Shown here piece by piece: positions 8,878 to 16,850 of a stretch of 64,000 nt of DNA. The number at the start of each line of letters is the position of its first letter. Positions within the stretch are counted from its first letter, which is position 1. A program made the position numbers and the translations under genes. The stretch is from positions 682,001 to 746,000 of the forward strand of contig CAWIWC010000010.1 in NCBI GenBank assembly GCA_963839745.1, given 5' to 3'. The notes below the pieces were generated by a model. It ran no database searches and was not told the DNA's origin. It worked only from the letters and a program-made list of their open reading frames with translations. The stretch comes from JAIBJN01 sp963839745. GTDB taxonomy: Bacteria > Actinomycetota > Thermoleophilia > Gaiellales > Gaiellaceae.

Positions 8878-9387
8878 GTGACGACGTTCAACGTCCGCAC
8901 CGTCAAGCTGCGCCCCGGCGAGCAGTTCCGGGACGTGCGCAGCGTGGACCTCGAGCCGCTCGACCTCGGCGGGCAGCGGTATGTCCCCATCCCGGAGAGC
9001 CCGGAGGCCGTAATCACGCTCACGCAGACGAGCTCCGGCCTCGTGCTCGAGCTCGAGCTCGAGGTGCGAATGGTAGGACCCTGCGTCCGCTGCCTGGCGG
9101 ACGCGGGCGTGTCGCTGCACGTGAAGAGCCAGGAGTACCAGGCGACGAGCCCGGGGGAGTCCGACGAGCTCACGACGCCGTACCTGGTCGAGCACCGGCT
9201 CGACCTCTCCGCGTGGGCCCACGACGCAGTCGCCCTCGCCTTGCCGGACAAGATCCTCTGCCGCGACGACTGCGCCGGCCTCTGCCCGGTGTGCGGGCTC
9301 GACCTCAACCGCGAGCCCCACGAGCACGAGGGCGAGGTGAGCGACCCGCGCTGGGCCGCGCTCGCCGACCTCAAGGACCAGCTCTAG
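8878..9387 (+). CDS. YceD/DUF177 family protein
   Basis: The 169-residue protein belongs to the YceD family, encoded immediately before rpmF in most bacteria and linked to 23S rRNA or ribosome assembly. A VGPCVRCLADAG motif (CxxC) lies near residue 65. A second cysteine cluster, CRDDCAGLCPVCGLDLN, near residues 128-144 is typical of the DUF177 C-terminus and is likely a zinc site. It starts at GTG 8878. The TAG stop opens the promoter 17-mer of rpmF. Confidence 0.88.
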   Translation: MTTFNVRTVKLRPGEQFRDVRSVDLEPLDLGGQRYVPIPESPEAVITLTQTSSGLVLELELEVRMVGPCVRCLADAGVSLHVKSQEYQATSPGESDELTTPYLVEHRLDLSAWAHDAVALALPDKILCRDDCAGLCPVCGLDLNREPHEHEGEVSDPRWAALADLKDQL

Positions 9388-9401
9388 CTGTCGCTATACT
9401 C
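9385..9401 (+). promoter_or_regulatory. rpmF promoter with TATACT -10; same 17-mer as rpmB
   Basis: TATACT at 9395-9400 lies 11 bases before the rpmF ATG. The 17-mer TAGCTGTCGCTATACTC is identical to 1017-1033, and both copies also use the upstream gene's stop codon as their first three bases. Confidence 0.6.
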
Positions 9402-9411
9402 GACCGCCGCG

Positions 9412-9693
9412 ATGGCCGTTCCGAAGCGAAAGACCTCGAAGTCCCGCCGAGACAAGCGGCGGGCGACGCACACCCTGTCGATCCCTGCGGTGACCGAGTG
9501 CCCGCAGTGCCATCAGCCGAAGCGGCCGCATCACGTCTGCCCGACCTGCGGGACCTACAAGGGTCGCGAGGTCGAGCCGCTCCGCACGCCAGGCTCCGTA
9601 GATGCCGCCCGTTCGGGTTGCCGTCGACGCCATGGGCGGCGATCGGGCGCCCGAGGAGATCGTCGCAGGCGCGCTGGCAGCCGCGTCCCCTGA
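9412..9693 (+). CDS. rpmF: 50S ribosomal protein L32 (C-terminal tail probably an indel artefact)
   Basis: L32 of the large subunit. It begins AVPKRKTSKSRRDKRRATH and has the zinc ribbon CPQCHQPKRPHHVCPTCG at about residues 31-48. The family is normally about 60 residues, but this frame continues to 93 with a low-complexity Arg-rich tail inside plsX. A TAG at 9599-9601, directly before the plsX ATG, is reached by removing one base. The true product is therefore probably about 62 residues, ending at 9601. The same one-extra-base pattern recurs in many genes here. Confidence 0.9.
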   Translation: MAVPKRKTSKSRRDKRRATHTLSIPAVTECPQCHQPKRPHHVCPTCGTYKGREVEPLRTPGSVDAARSGCRRRHGRRSGARGDRRRRAGSRVP

Positions 9694-10601
9694 CGTCGCA
9701 CCCGTGCTCTACGGCCCGCGTGACGTGCTGGAGCCGCTCGCGGGCGGCCTCGAGATCGTCCACGCCGACCAGGTCGTGGCCATGGACGACAAGCCGTCCG
9801 AGGCGGTGCGCGAGAAGCGCGGAGAGCTCGATGTTCCTCGCCTGCCGCGCGGTGGCGGAAGGCGATGCCGCGGTGGTGGTCTCGGCCGGGAACACCGGTG
9901 CGATGCTCGCGGCGGCGCTCGTCGAGCTCCGGCGGCTTCCCGACGTCCACCGGCCGGGTATCGCCGTTCCCCTGCCGGCCATCGGAGGCGTCTCGGTTCT
10001 GATCGACGCGGGCGCGAACGCCGACGCCCGGCCCGAGCATCTCGTCCAGTTCGCGCACATGGGCGCCGTCTTCGCCGGCGAGATCGCAGGCGCCGCGCGA
10101 CCGACGGTGGCCCTCCTCTCGATCGGCGAGGAGCCCGAGAAGGGAAACCGGCTCGTCCGCGAGGCGCACGCAGAGCTCGCCGCCGAGCCCGGCCTCGACT
10201 TCATCGGGAACGTCGAGGGGCGTGACCTGCTGCGCAAGGCCGCCGACGTGGTCGTGTGCGACGGCTTCACGGGGAACATGGCCCTCAAGCTCCTCGAGGG
10301 CACCATCCGGACGACGCTCGAGGCGTTCCGCGAGGAGATCACCGCGTCTACGCGCGGAAAGCTCGGCGGGCTGCTCATCCGGCCGGCGGCGCGCGCGCTG
10401 CGCGCACGGCTCGATCCGGACACGTACGGCGGGGCCTACCTCCTCGGCCTGCGCGGCCTCGTGGTGATCGCGCACGGGAACTCGTCCTCGACCGCGATCG
10501 CGAATGCGATCCGCTACGGTGCCCGCGGCGTCGTCGCAGGCGTCGTCGACAGGGTCGCCGATCGGCTTGCCGCCGGGGTCGGCGAGGCAGCCGCCCCTTA
10601 A
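9602..10601 (+). CDS. plsX: Phosphate acyltransferase PlsX, one apparent frameshift
   Basis: PlsX makes acyl-phosphate from acyl-ACP for phospholipid synthesis, and its place beside acpP fits. The first part (VRVAVDAMGGDRAPEEIVAGA) is read from ATG 9602. The rest (VSAGNTGAML, GNVEGRDL, CDGFTGNMALKLLEG, GGAYLLGLRG) lies one frame on, up to TAA 10601. The switch is at about 9821-9827, where dropping one base restores the conserved VREK..SSM stretch. The corrected protein is about 332 residues, normal for the family. Because plsX is usually essential, a sequence error is more likely than a pseudogene. Confidence 0.9.
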
Positions 10602-10620
10602 ATCACGCGGCGATGCGTGG

Positions 10621-10626
10621 TAGCAT
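10621..10626 (+). promoter_or_regulatory. Probable acpP -10 (TAGCAT)
   Basis: TAGCAT lies in the plsX-acpP gap, about 55 bases before the acpP ATG, leaving a leader of roughly 50 bases with a purine-rich GGCAGGGAGAG ahead of the start. A weak TTAAAT is 16 bases upstream. This is a tentative call. Confidence 0.35.
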
Positions 10627-10681
10627 CACGCGCCGTTCACGCTGGGTGTCCGAGACAGAGAAAGGCAGGGAGAGAAACCAG

Positions 10682-10927
10682 ATGGCAGCTTCGCGCGAAG
10701 AGATCGCCGAGCGGGTGAAGGACGTTCTTGTCGAGCAGCTCGGGATCGAAGAGAGCGAGATCACGGAAGAGGCCTCGTTCCAGGAAGATCTCGACGCAGA
10801 CTCCCTCGACCTCGTCGAGCTCATCATGGAGCTCGAGGACCAGTTCGGCATCAAGATCTCTGACGAGGACGCTCAGCAGATCCAGACTGTGGGACAGGCA
10901 GTCGACTACATCTCGTCGCACCAGTAG
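10682..10927 (+). CDS. acpP: Acyl carrier protein
   Basis: AcpP carries the growing acyl chain on a phosphopantetheine arm. The 81-residue acidic protein has the attachment site DADSLDLVELIM, with the modified serine near residue 40. Length, charge and helix pattern are typical. It sits between plsX and rnc, the classic order. A purine-rich ribosome-binding region precedes ATG 10682. Confidence 0.97.
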   Translation: MAASREEIAERVKDVLVEQLGIEESEITEEASFQEDLDADSLDLVELIMELEDQFGIKISDEDAQQIQTVGQAVDYISSHQ

Positions 10928-10946
10928 CGAGACCTCGGGGGGCTCG

Positions 10947-11612
10947 CTGCTCGACCTGATCGAGGCGCTCCCGCCCGAGCGCCTTCACCACGCCTTCACG
11001 CACGCATCCTGGGCGCGTCGACGGGCCGACTCGTACGAGCGCCTCGAGTTCCTCGGCGACAGCGTCCTCGGCCTCGCGATCGCCGAGGACCTCTACGAGC
11101 GCTTCCCGGACGAGGCGGAGGGGCGCCTGGCGAAGATCCGCGCGCACGTCGTCTCGCGGCACAGCTGCGCCATCGTCGGGCGCCAGCTCGGCCTCGGGGA
11201 GCTGTTCGCCGGGTACGCCGGCGAGGTCGACCGCGACGAGCTGCTCCGCCTCGCCGCGAACCGCAACGTCCTCGCGGCCCTGGTCGAAGCCTGCCTCGGC
11301 GCGCTCTACCTCGCGCACGGGTTCGAGTCGATCCGCGCTCCGATCGTGGAGGCATTCCAGGAGCGGATCGAGTACGCGCTCGAGGGCCATGTGGACTACA
11401 AGACCGAGCTCCAGGAAGAGCTCGCCCGGCGCGGCCTCGCTGTCACGTACACCGTGCTCGAGGTCGAGGGCCCGCCGCACGACCGCCGTTTCACCTGCGC
11501 CGCGAACATCGACGGCGAGCCCGTAGGGACGGGCCACGGCGCCTCGAAGAAGGCCGCCGAGCAGGCCGCCGCGCGCGAGGCGCTCGAGCGCTACGCAACG
11601 AGCGACGGCTAG
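10947..11612 (+). CDS. rnc: Ribonuclease III, start uncertain (CTG)
   Basis: RNase III cuts double-stranded RNA in rRNA and mRNA processing. The catalytic domain shows THASW, the signature YERLEFLGDSVL near residue 30 and ALVEACLGALYL. The C-terminal dsRNA-binding domain (about residues 145-215) includes DYKTELQEELARRG and GASKKAAEQAAA. No ATG, GTG or TTG lies between the acpP stop and the conserved region. CTG 10947 gives a 221-residue protein of normal size, so I chose it with low certainty. The TAG stop (11610-11612) overlaps the stop of the convergent ROK gene within one CTAG. Confidence 0.92.
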   Translation: MLDLIEALPPERLHHAFTHASWARRRADSYERLEFLGDSVLGLAIAEDLYERFPDEAEGRLAKIRAHVVSRHSCAIVGRQLGLGELFAGYAGEVDRDELLRLAANRNVLAALVEACLGALYLAHGFESIRAPIVEAFQERIEYALEGHVDYKTELQEELARRGLAVTYTVLEVEGPPHDRRFTCAANIDGEPVGTGHGASKKAAEQAAAREALERYATSDG

Positions 11613-12572
11613 GCGCCCTCGACCAGGAGCGCGGCGCCGATCGCGCCGCCCAGGTCACCGAGCGCGGCCGGGAGCATCGCGGGCGGACGCTCGTCGACGA
11701 AGAGGTGCGGGCGGGCTGCCGCGGCGATCCGCTCGACGAACGGCTCGCCCAGGCGCGTTCCCAGGCCGCCGCCGACGATCACCGCCTCGACGTCGAGCAG
11801 GTTGACCGCCGAGCCGATGCCGGCGCCGAGCGCGGCCACCGCCCTGTCCAGGAGCGCCGTGGCCATCTTGTCGCCGTGCTCGAGCGCATCGGCCCAGACG
11901 CCGCTCGTGAGGCGGTCGCGCTTGCGCTTCGCCATCAGCTCGAACAGGTCGGTCTTCTGCCCGCGCTTGACGAGCTTCCGCGCGTGCGCCTCCATGGCGC
12001 CGCGGCCGGCGTAGGCCTCGAGGCAGCCACGCCGCCCACACGGGCAGCGGGCGCCGTTGCGCTTGATCACGATGTGGCCGATCTCGCCGGCCGCGCCGCG
12101 GCCGCGCCAGAGCTTCCGGTCGAGGACGAGGCCGCCGCCGACGCCTGTTCCCCACCAGACTCCGAGGAAGGACGCGTACGGCCTGCCCGCGCCGAGCTCG
12201 AGCTCCGCGGTGACCGCGACCTTGACGTCGTTCTCGACCCGGACAGTCGTTCCGAGGGCGTCGCCGAGGGTCGCCGCGAGCGGAAAGGGCTCGTCCCAGT
12301 CGGGCAGGTTGCGGGCGTGGGCGACCGTGCCCGCGTCTCGCTCGACGGCGCCGGGGGAGCCGACCCCGAGGCCGCGCAGCTCGTCGACCGCGACTCCCGC
12401 GGCCTCGGCCGCTTCGCGGACCGCTCCCTCGATCTTCGCGGCGACTGCGGGCGGGCCCGCCCGCGGTCGGCGTCTCCGTCTTTGCCTCGCCGAGGACGGC
12501 GTTGTCCTCGCCGACCACGACGGCCTGGATCTTCGTGGCTCCCAGGTCGACGCCGGCGCGAACGGTCGTCAC
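11609..12572 (-). CDS. ROK-family sugar kinase (glucokinase-like), one apparent frameshift
   Basis: ROK proteins are sugar kinases or sugar-responsive repressors. No HTH is present here, so a kinase is likely. The N-terminus (GVDLGATKIQAVVVG, ATP phosphate loop) is read from GTG 12572. After GEAKTETPTAGGP the frame shifts at about 12450-12462 in a C run; removing one base joins it to the rest. The rest carries the ROK signature GEIGHIVIKRNG with the zinc motif CPCGRRGCLEAY, and a GGGLGTRLGEPF ATP site. The corrected length is about 320 residues, normal. It follows the SDR gene by 4 bases in one operon. Confidence 0.88.
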
Positions 12573-12576
12573 CGGC

Positions 12577-13347
12577 TCAGCGGCGGAGCCGGATGGCGTT
12601 CAGGTCTTGCTCGGCGATCTCACCGGCACGGGCGGCGACGTCGTCGATGTCGTCGTGCTCGGCGTGGAGATAGCGGCCCGCGAGCGCGTCGAGACGGCCG
12701 GAAGCGAGCGCGAGCACGAGCCGCGGAGCGAGCTCGGGCGGCGTCCACGGCGCGTCGTCCGGGAAGCTGGAAGTCAGCTCCGTCTGCACGAGGCCGGGGC
12801 TGATGGAGAAGATGGGGATGCCGAGCGGCGCGAGCTGCCCGGCGAGCGTCTCGTTGAAGCGGTGCACGGCCGCCTTGCTGGCGCTGTAGGCAGTCGACTT
12901 CGAGCCGGGCAGGTAGGCGGCGCCGCTCGCGACGTTGACGATGCGCCCGCGGCCGCGCTCCAGCATGCGCGGGATCGTCGCGCGGCAGCAGAGGTAGACG
13001 CCCAGGACGTTTACCTCGAACACGTGCCACCACTCGTCGGGGTCGACCGTCCAGGCCGCGTCCTCGTCGATCGTGATGCCCGCGTTGCAGACGAGCAGGT
13101 CGATGGGGCCGAGCTCGTTCTCGACGCGCTCGACCATCGCCTCGACCTCGGCGCGCTGCGAGACGTCCACCGTGAGCGCGAGACCGTCGATCTCGGACGC
13201 GACCTGCTCGACCTGCTCGGGCGTCCGGGCGGAGACGGCGACGCGGGCGCCGGCACGCGCGAGCTCGAGAGCGACCGAGCGGCCGATGCCGCGTCCGCCA
13301 CCCGTCACGAGCGCGACCTGACCGTCGAGGCGCGTTTCCTCGGCCAT
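12577..13347 (-). CDS. Short-chain dehydrogenase/reductase
   Basis: A 256-residue classical SDR, an NAD(P)-dependent oxidoreductase. It has the cofactor loop TGGGRGIGRS near residue 17, the NAGI motif near residue 90 and the catalytic Tyr and Lys in TAYSASKAAVH near residue 155. The start ATG 13347 is chosen because the conserved fold begins at VALVTGG; longer extensions are Arg/Pro-rich noise. A -10-like TAGGAT lies 8 bases upstream. The substrate is not evident. The downstream ROK kinase suggests sugar metabolism. Confidence 0.9.
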   Translation of the reverse strand: MAEETRLDGQVALVTGGGRGIGRSVALELARAGARVAVSARTPEQVEQVASEIDGLALTVDVSQRAEVEAMVERVENELGPIDLLVCNAGITIDEDAAWTVDPDEWWHVFEVNVLGVYLCCRATIPRMLERGRGRIVNVASGAAYLPGSKSTAYSASKAAVHRFNETLAGQLAPLGIPIFSISPGLVQTELTSSFPDDAPWTPPELAPRLVLALASGRLDALAGRYLHAEHDDIDDVAARAGEIAEQDLNAIRLRR

Positions 13348-13355
13348 CGGGCTCG

Positions 13356-13361
13356 ATCCTA
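13356..13361 (-). promoter_or_regulatory. Leaderless-type -10 (TAGGAT) for the SDR gene
   Basis: On the minus strand TAGGAT ends 8 bases before ATG 13347, with no Shine-Dalgarno between. Confidence 0.5.
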
Positions 13362-13400
13362 GCGTGACCCCGCATCCGGCCGGGATGTGATGCTGACGGC

Positions 13401-14039
13401 GTGGGCTTCGAGGACGAGAAGCGGCTCGCGGGTGAGGCGGCGGCCGAGCTGGTGGAGGACGGGATGGCCGTCGGCCTCGGCACCGGCACGACCGTCGATC
13501 ACTTCCTGGCGGCGCTCGCCCGGCGCGCGCCCACGATCCGCTGCGTGGCCACGTCGCTGCGCACCGAGAGCGCCGCGAAGGAGCTCGGCCTCCCGGTGGA
13601 GCCATTCGACGCGCTCGAGCGCCTCGATCTCGCGGTCGACGGCGCCGACCAGGTCGCTCCCGACGGCTGGCTGGTCAAGGGAGGCGGGGCGGCGCACACG
13701 CGGGAGAAGGTCGTCGCGGCCGCCGCCGAGCGCTTCGTGGTCATCGCCTCGTCGGACAAGGTCGTCGAGGCGATCTCGGCGCCGATCCCCGTCGAGATCC
13801 TCGCCTACGGCGCGGCTGCGACGCTCGCCCGCATCGCCCCGGCCGAGCTGCGCGACGTGCCGCCGAGCCCGGACGGCGGCCTCATCGCCGACTACCTCGG
13901 GCCGGTCGACGACCCCGCCGAGCTCGCGGCTCGGCTGTCGGCGACCCCTGGGATCGTCGAGCACGGCCTCTTCGGCCCCGAGCTCGTGTCCGAGCTCCTC
14001 ATCGGGCGCGGCGACGAGGTCGAGCGCAGACTCGTCTGA
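13401..14039 (+). CDS. rpiA: Ribose-5-phosphate isomerase A
   Basis: RpiA interconverts ribose-5-phosphate and ribulose-5-phosphate in the pentose phosphate pathway. The 212-residue protein contains VGLGTGTTVDHF near residue 23, the active-site DLAVDGADQV near residue 78 and the phosphate-binding KGGGAAHTREK near residue 94. It begins at GTG 13401 and ends 18 bases before the molybdopterin oxidoreductase gene. Confidence 0.96.
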   Translation: MGFEDEKRLAGEAAAELVEDGMAVGLGTGTTVDHFLAALARRAPTIRCVATSLRTESAAKELGLPVEPFDALERLDLAVDGADQVAPDGWLVKGGGAAHTREKVVAAAAERFVVIASSDKVVEAISAPIPVEILAYGAAATLARIAPAELRDVPPSPDGGLIADYLGPVDDPAELAARLSATPGIVEHGLFGPELVSELLIGRGDEVERRLV

Positions 14040-14045
14040 CGCAGA

Positions 14046-14051
14046 TACGGT
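14046..14051 (+). promoter_or_regulatory. Leaderless-type -10 (TACGGT)
   Basis: TACGGT ends 6 bases before GTG 14058; no Shine-Dalgarno is present. Confidence 0.4.
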
Positions 14052-14057
14052 TCGGCC

Positions 14058-14666
14058 GTGGCCTTCATCACCCGAGGCTTCCACGGCCGGCGCGAGGCGG
14101 AAGACGACGGCGGGCGCATCCCGCCGGGGCAGTACCGCACCGACGACTTCCCGGTCCTCTCGGCGGGCCCGACGCCGCACACGCCGCTCGAGGAGTGGAG
14201 CTTCACGATCGTCTCGGAGAGCGGGGAGGAGGCGGCCCGCTGGAGCTGGGACGACTTCCAGGCGCTCCCGAGCGAGACGGTCACCGTCGACATCCACTGC
14301 GTCACGAAGTGGTCGAAGCTGGACACGACCTGGGAGGGCGTCTCCGTGGACACGCTGCTCGCCGACGTGGAGACCGATGCCGCCTACATCACTGCCTTTT
14401 CGGACGGCGGCTACACCACGAACCTGCCGCTCGAGGACGTGACCGACGGGAAGGCGTGGGTGGCTTACGGCTACGACGGCGAGCCGCTCGACCCCGAGCA
14501 CGGCGGCCCGGCGCGGCTCCTCGTCCCGCATCTCTACTTCTGGAAGAGCGCGAAGTGGGTGCGCGGCCTGCGCCTGATGGACGATGACGAGCCGGGCTTC
14601 TGGGAGTCGCTCGGCTACCACCTTTACGGCGATCCGTGGAGAGAGCAGCGGTACTGGGGGGACTAA
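14058..14666 (+). CDS. Sulfite-oxidase-like molybdopterin-dependent oxidoreductase
   Basis: A 202-residue single-domain member of the sulfite oxidase/YedY molybdopterin fold. The molybdenum-ligating cysteine is Cys81 in DIHCVTKWSKLDTTWEGV, followed by YFWKSAKWVRGL near residue 160. No Tat signal or membrane segment is seen, so it probably acts in the cytoplasm. Downstream lie an FAD/NAD ferredoxin-reductase-like gene and a DUF6510 gene, a set that recurs in actinobacteria and suggests a Moco enzyme with its own electron-transfer partner. The true substrate is unknown. Confidence 0.88.
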   Translation: MAFITRGFHGRREAEDDGGRIPPGQYRTDDFPVLSAGPTPHTPLEEWSFTIVSESGEEAARWSWDDFQALPSETVTVDIHCVTKWSKLDTTWEGVSVDTLLADVETDAAYITAFSDGGYTTNLPLEDVTDGKAWVAYGYDGEPLDPEHGGPARLLVPHLYFWKSAKWVRGLRLMDDDEPGFWESLGYHLYGDPWREQRYWGD

Positions 14667-14829
14667 GGGCTCCCGGCGGGATGACGAGCGATCCCCTCTG
14701 GCCGCGCTGGGCGGCCCGAGGCGGCGTCCTCAGTCGCGCCCATACCTCTTCGGTATGAACGCTCCCTGCGTCCTTCCCTCGAACCACCCATCGCACCCAG
14801 AGAGGGGGTCATCATCCCGCCGGGAACCC
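14667..14829 (+). repeat. 163-bp imperfect palindrome with internal hairpin
   Basis: The arms 14667-14701 and 14797-14829 are reverse complements with few differences; both hold CATCCCGCCGGGA on one strand. Similarity continues inward, and the centre has a perfect 6-bp stem CATACC/GGTATG with a TCTTC loop (14741-14757). The unit starts right after the upstream TAA stop and ends exactly at the CTG where the next gene's conserved frame begins. It could be a folded RNA that controls the operon, a terminator-like structure, or a dispersed palindromic element. No coding frame is supported inside. Confidence 0.65.
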
Positions 14830-15564
14830 TGACTCCGCTCCGTTGGGCGCTGGCCGAGGTGGTCGAGCTCGTCCCGGAGACGGAGCGCGTCGTCAGCCTC
14901 GTCCTCGACGTCCCCGACTGGCCCGGCCACCTGCCCGGCCAGCACGTCGACGTCCGCCTGACCGCCGAGGACGGCTACCAGGCGCAGCGCAGCTATTCGA
15001 TCGCCGCCCCCGCGGACGGGAACCGGGTCGTCCTCACGGTCGAGCGCCTCGAGGACGGCGAGGTGTCGCCGTTCCTCGTCGAGTATCTGCGCCCGGGCGA
15101 CCAGTTCGAGCTACGGGGGCCGATCGGCGGCTACTTCGTCTGGGACGGGTCGGACGGCGGGCCGCTCCACCTGGTGGCCGGCGGCTCGGGCGTCGTGCCC
15201 CTGATGGCGATGCTGCGCCACCGTGCCGCCTCGGGCTCGACCGCGCCCGCGGCGCTCCTCTACTCGGCGCGGACGCACGGCGACCTCATCTACCGAGAGG
15301 AGCTCGACCGCCTTGCTGACGAGGACGACGGCCTGACGCGTCGCCTACACGCTGACGCGCGAGCAGCCGCCCGGCTGGGCGGGCTACGACCGCCGGATCG
15401 ACGGCGAGATGCTCTCCGAGGTGTTCGGAAGCCCGGATCCGGTCGCGACGACGTTCGTCTGCGGGCCCACGCGCTTCGTCGAGGTGGCCGCGGATGGGCT
15501 GGTCGGCCTAGGCTACGAGGCGAGCCGAGTTCGCACCGAGCGGTTCGGCCCCAGCGGGAGGTAA
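14829..15564 (+). CDS. FAD/NAD(P) ferredoxin-reductase-like oxidoreductase, one apparent frameshift
   Basis: An FNR-fold electron-transfer enzyme. The FAD domain has GQHVDVRLTAEDGYQAQRSYSIA (RSYS is the FAD motif) near residue 37. The NAD domain has LVAGGSGVVPLMAMLRHR near residue 115. After ELDRLADEDDG the frame breaks at about 15337-15343. Dropping one base restores AYTLTREQPPGWAGYD and the end FVCGPTRFVEVAADGL to TAA 15564, giving about 244 residues. The conserved start LRWALAEVVELVPETERV needs a start before GTG 14859. CTG 14829 is the only option and is uncertain. It probably feeds electrons to or from the upstream Moco protein. Confidence 0.85.
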
Positions 15565-15567
15565 GAG

Positions 15568-15843
15568 ATGGAGAGCGCCGATCTCAAGCTCGACGGGAAC
15601 GCCCCGGGAGGGGAGCTCCGCGAGATCTTCTGCGCGGAGATGACGATCGCACGCTCGACCTGCGCCGCCTGCGGCGCGGTGCGCGAGATGGCGGAGCTGA
15701 CGGTCTACGCCCACGCTCCCGGAACCGTCTTCCGGTGTCGGTCCTGCGAGGCCGTGCTCGTCCGGATCGTGCGCTCCGGCGAGCGGATCTGGCTCGACCC
15801 GAGCGGCCTCAGCTGCCTCGAGCTGCGGACGCCCGGCACCTAG
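15568..15843 (+). CDS. DUF6510 family zinc-ribbon protein
   Basis: A 91-residue protein with two CxxC pairs (CAACGAVREM near residue 32 and CRSCEAVLVRIV near residue 59), a likely zinc ribbon. Proteins of this type sit beside molybdopterin oxidoreductase and FAD-reductase genes in actinobacteria, as here, and probably help that enzyme set. The function is unproven. ATG 15568 is 3 bases after the corrected reductase stop. Its TAG overlaps the stop of the convergent phosphotransferase gene. Confidence 0.8.
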   Translation: MESADLKLDGNAPGGELREIFCAEMTIARSTCAACGAVREMAELTVYAHAPGTVFRCRSCEAVLVRIVRSGERIWLDPSGLSCLELRTPGT

Positions 15844-16796
15844 CCGTGCTTCGCCAGGAACTGCGCGAGGCGGTCGCCGACCGTGTCGGCGTACTCGTGG
15901 CGGACGTCGGGCGGGAGGGTGTCGATGAGCGCCTGCCAGCCCATCGCGCGGGCGAGCCCACCGAGCACGCCGGCAGGGCGTAGGGCTCGAACCAGCTCGG
16001 CCCGGGAAGCGACACGGGTCCAGGGCTCGAGGTAGGCGTCCCGAAAGCGCGTGAGCTCGCCCGATGCAGGGTCGACGCCGAGCTCATAGGCGAGGACGCG
16101 CATCGTGACGTGCAGCGAGAAGAACGGATGTGCGACGCAGGCGTCGCCCCAGTCGAAGAACACGTATCCGCCGTCCCACACGAAGACGTTGCCCGAGTGG
16201 AGGTCGTCATGCTGGACGCTCTCGGGCAGGCCGGCGCCCGCCAGCTCCTGGCAGAGCCGCGAGACGGTGGGCCCGAGGTCGACCAGGCGCCGCAGGTCGT
16301 CACCGACGATCCCGTCCTGGCTGCGGAGAAGGCTTTCGTAGAGCTCGGGGAGGCGGTCGAGCCGCCTGTCGGGGACGCCCGCGGCCAGCAGCCCATCGGC
16401 GACCGCTATCGCCTCGGCCTGCAGGTCGGCGTACAGAGCGAGGACGTCGACCCAGCGGGCCGGCTCGCCGAGCTCGCGCAGGCGCATGCCGCCGTCCGCT
16501 TGGAGCATCCAGCCTCGAACGCGGTCGACGGCGAGGAGGCGGGGGAGGGTTCTCGGCCGACGCCGGGCGAGGATCTCGATCGCGGCCGGCTCGTGGGCGA
16601 GCGCGGGCCCGCAGGCCTTGAACCATAGGTCGCCCGTTCGAGTGGGGACGCGCAACACCGTCGACCACGGGCGCACGTGCGGCTGCTCGATCTTCCCGGC
16701 GAGCTCGGTACCGAGCCCTTCGAGCGCTCCGTCGACCCACGCGTGCGCGCCCATCAGCCACACGCGATCGTTCCAGGGAACCGTCGGCTCGGTCAC
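15840..16796 (-). CDS. Aminoglycoside phosphotransferase-like kinase
   Basis: A 318-residue protein of the APH/choline kinase fold. The catalytic Brenner motif is HDDLHSGNVFV near residue 195, followed by the metal-binding FFDWGDACVAHPFF near residue 214. An Lys in LWFKACG near residue 60 probably contacts ATP. Most genomic members phosphorylate small metabolites rather than antibiotics, and nothing here indicates resistance. It starts at GTG 16796, with TACCCT 7 bases upstream. It is convergent with the DUF6510 gene. Confidence 0.85.
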   Translation of the reverse strand: MTEPTVPWNDRVWLMGAHAWVDGALEGLGTELAGKIEQPHVRPWSTVLRVPTRTGDLWFKACGPALAHEPAAIEILARRRPRTLPRLLAVDRVRGWMLQADGGMRLRELGEPARWVDVLALYADLQAEAIAVADGLLAAGVPDRRLDRLPELYESLLRSQDGIVGDDLRRLVDLGPTVSRLCQELAGAGLPESVQHDDLHSGNVFVWDGGYVFFDWGDACVAHPFFSLHVTMRVLAYELGVDPASGELTRFRDAYLEPWTRVASRAELVRALRPAGVLGGLARAMGWQALIDTLPPDVRHEYADTVGDRLAQFLAKHG

Positions 16797-16803
16797 AGGG
16801 GCG

Positions 16804-16809
16804 AGGGTA
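16804..16809 (-). promoter_or_regulatory. Leaderless-type -10 (TACCCT)
   Basis: Minus-strand TACCCT ends 7 bases before GTG 16796 of the phosphotransferase gene. No Shine-Dalgarno lies between. Confidence 0.4.
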
Positions 16810-16850
16810 GTCGGCGGCCCGTCCGTCCGGATCGTCAGACTTCGGGCGCG

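Noticed and set aside
9602..9693. The Arg-rich C-terminal extension of L32
   Set aside because: It overlaps plsX, is low complexity and disappears when one base is removed to reach the TAG at 9599-9601.
15840..16796. An aminoglycoside resistance gene
   Set aside because: The fold is right, but nothing in the sequence or context points to antibiotics; most such chromosomal genes act on other substrates.
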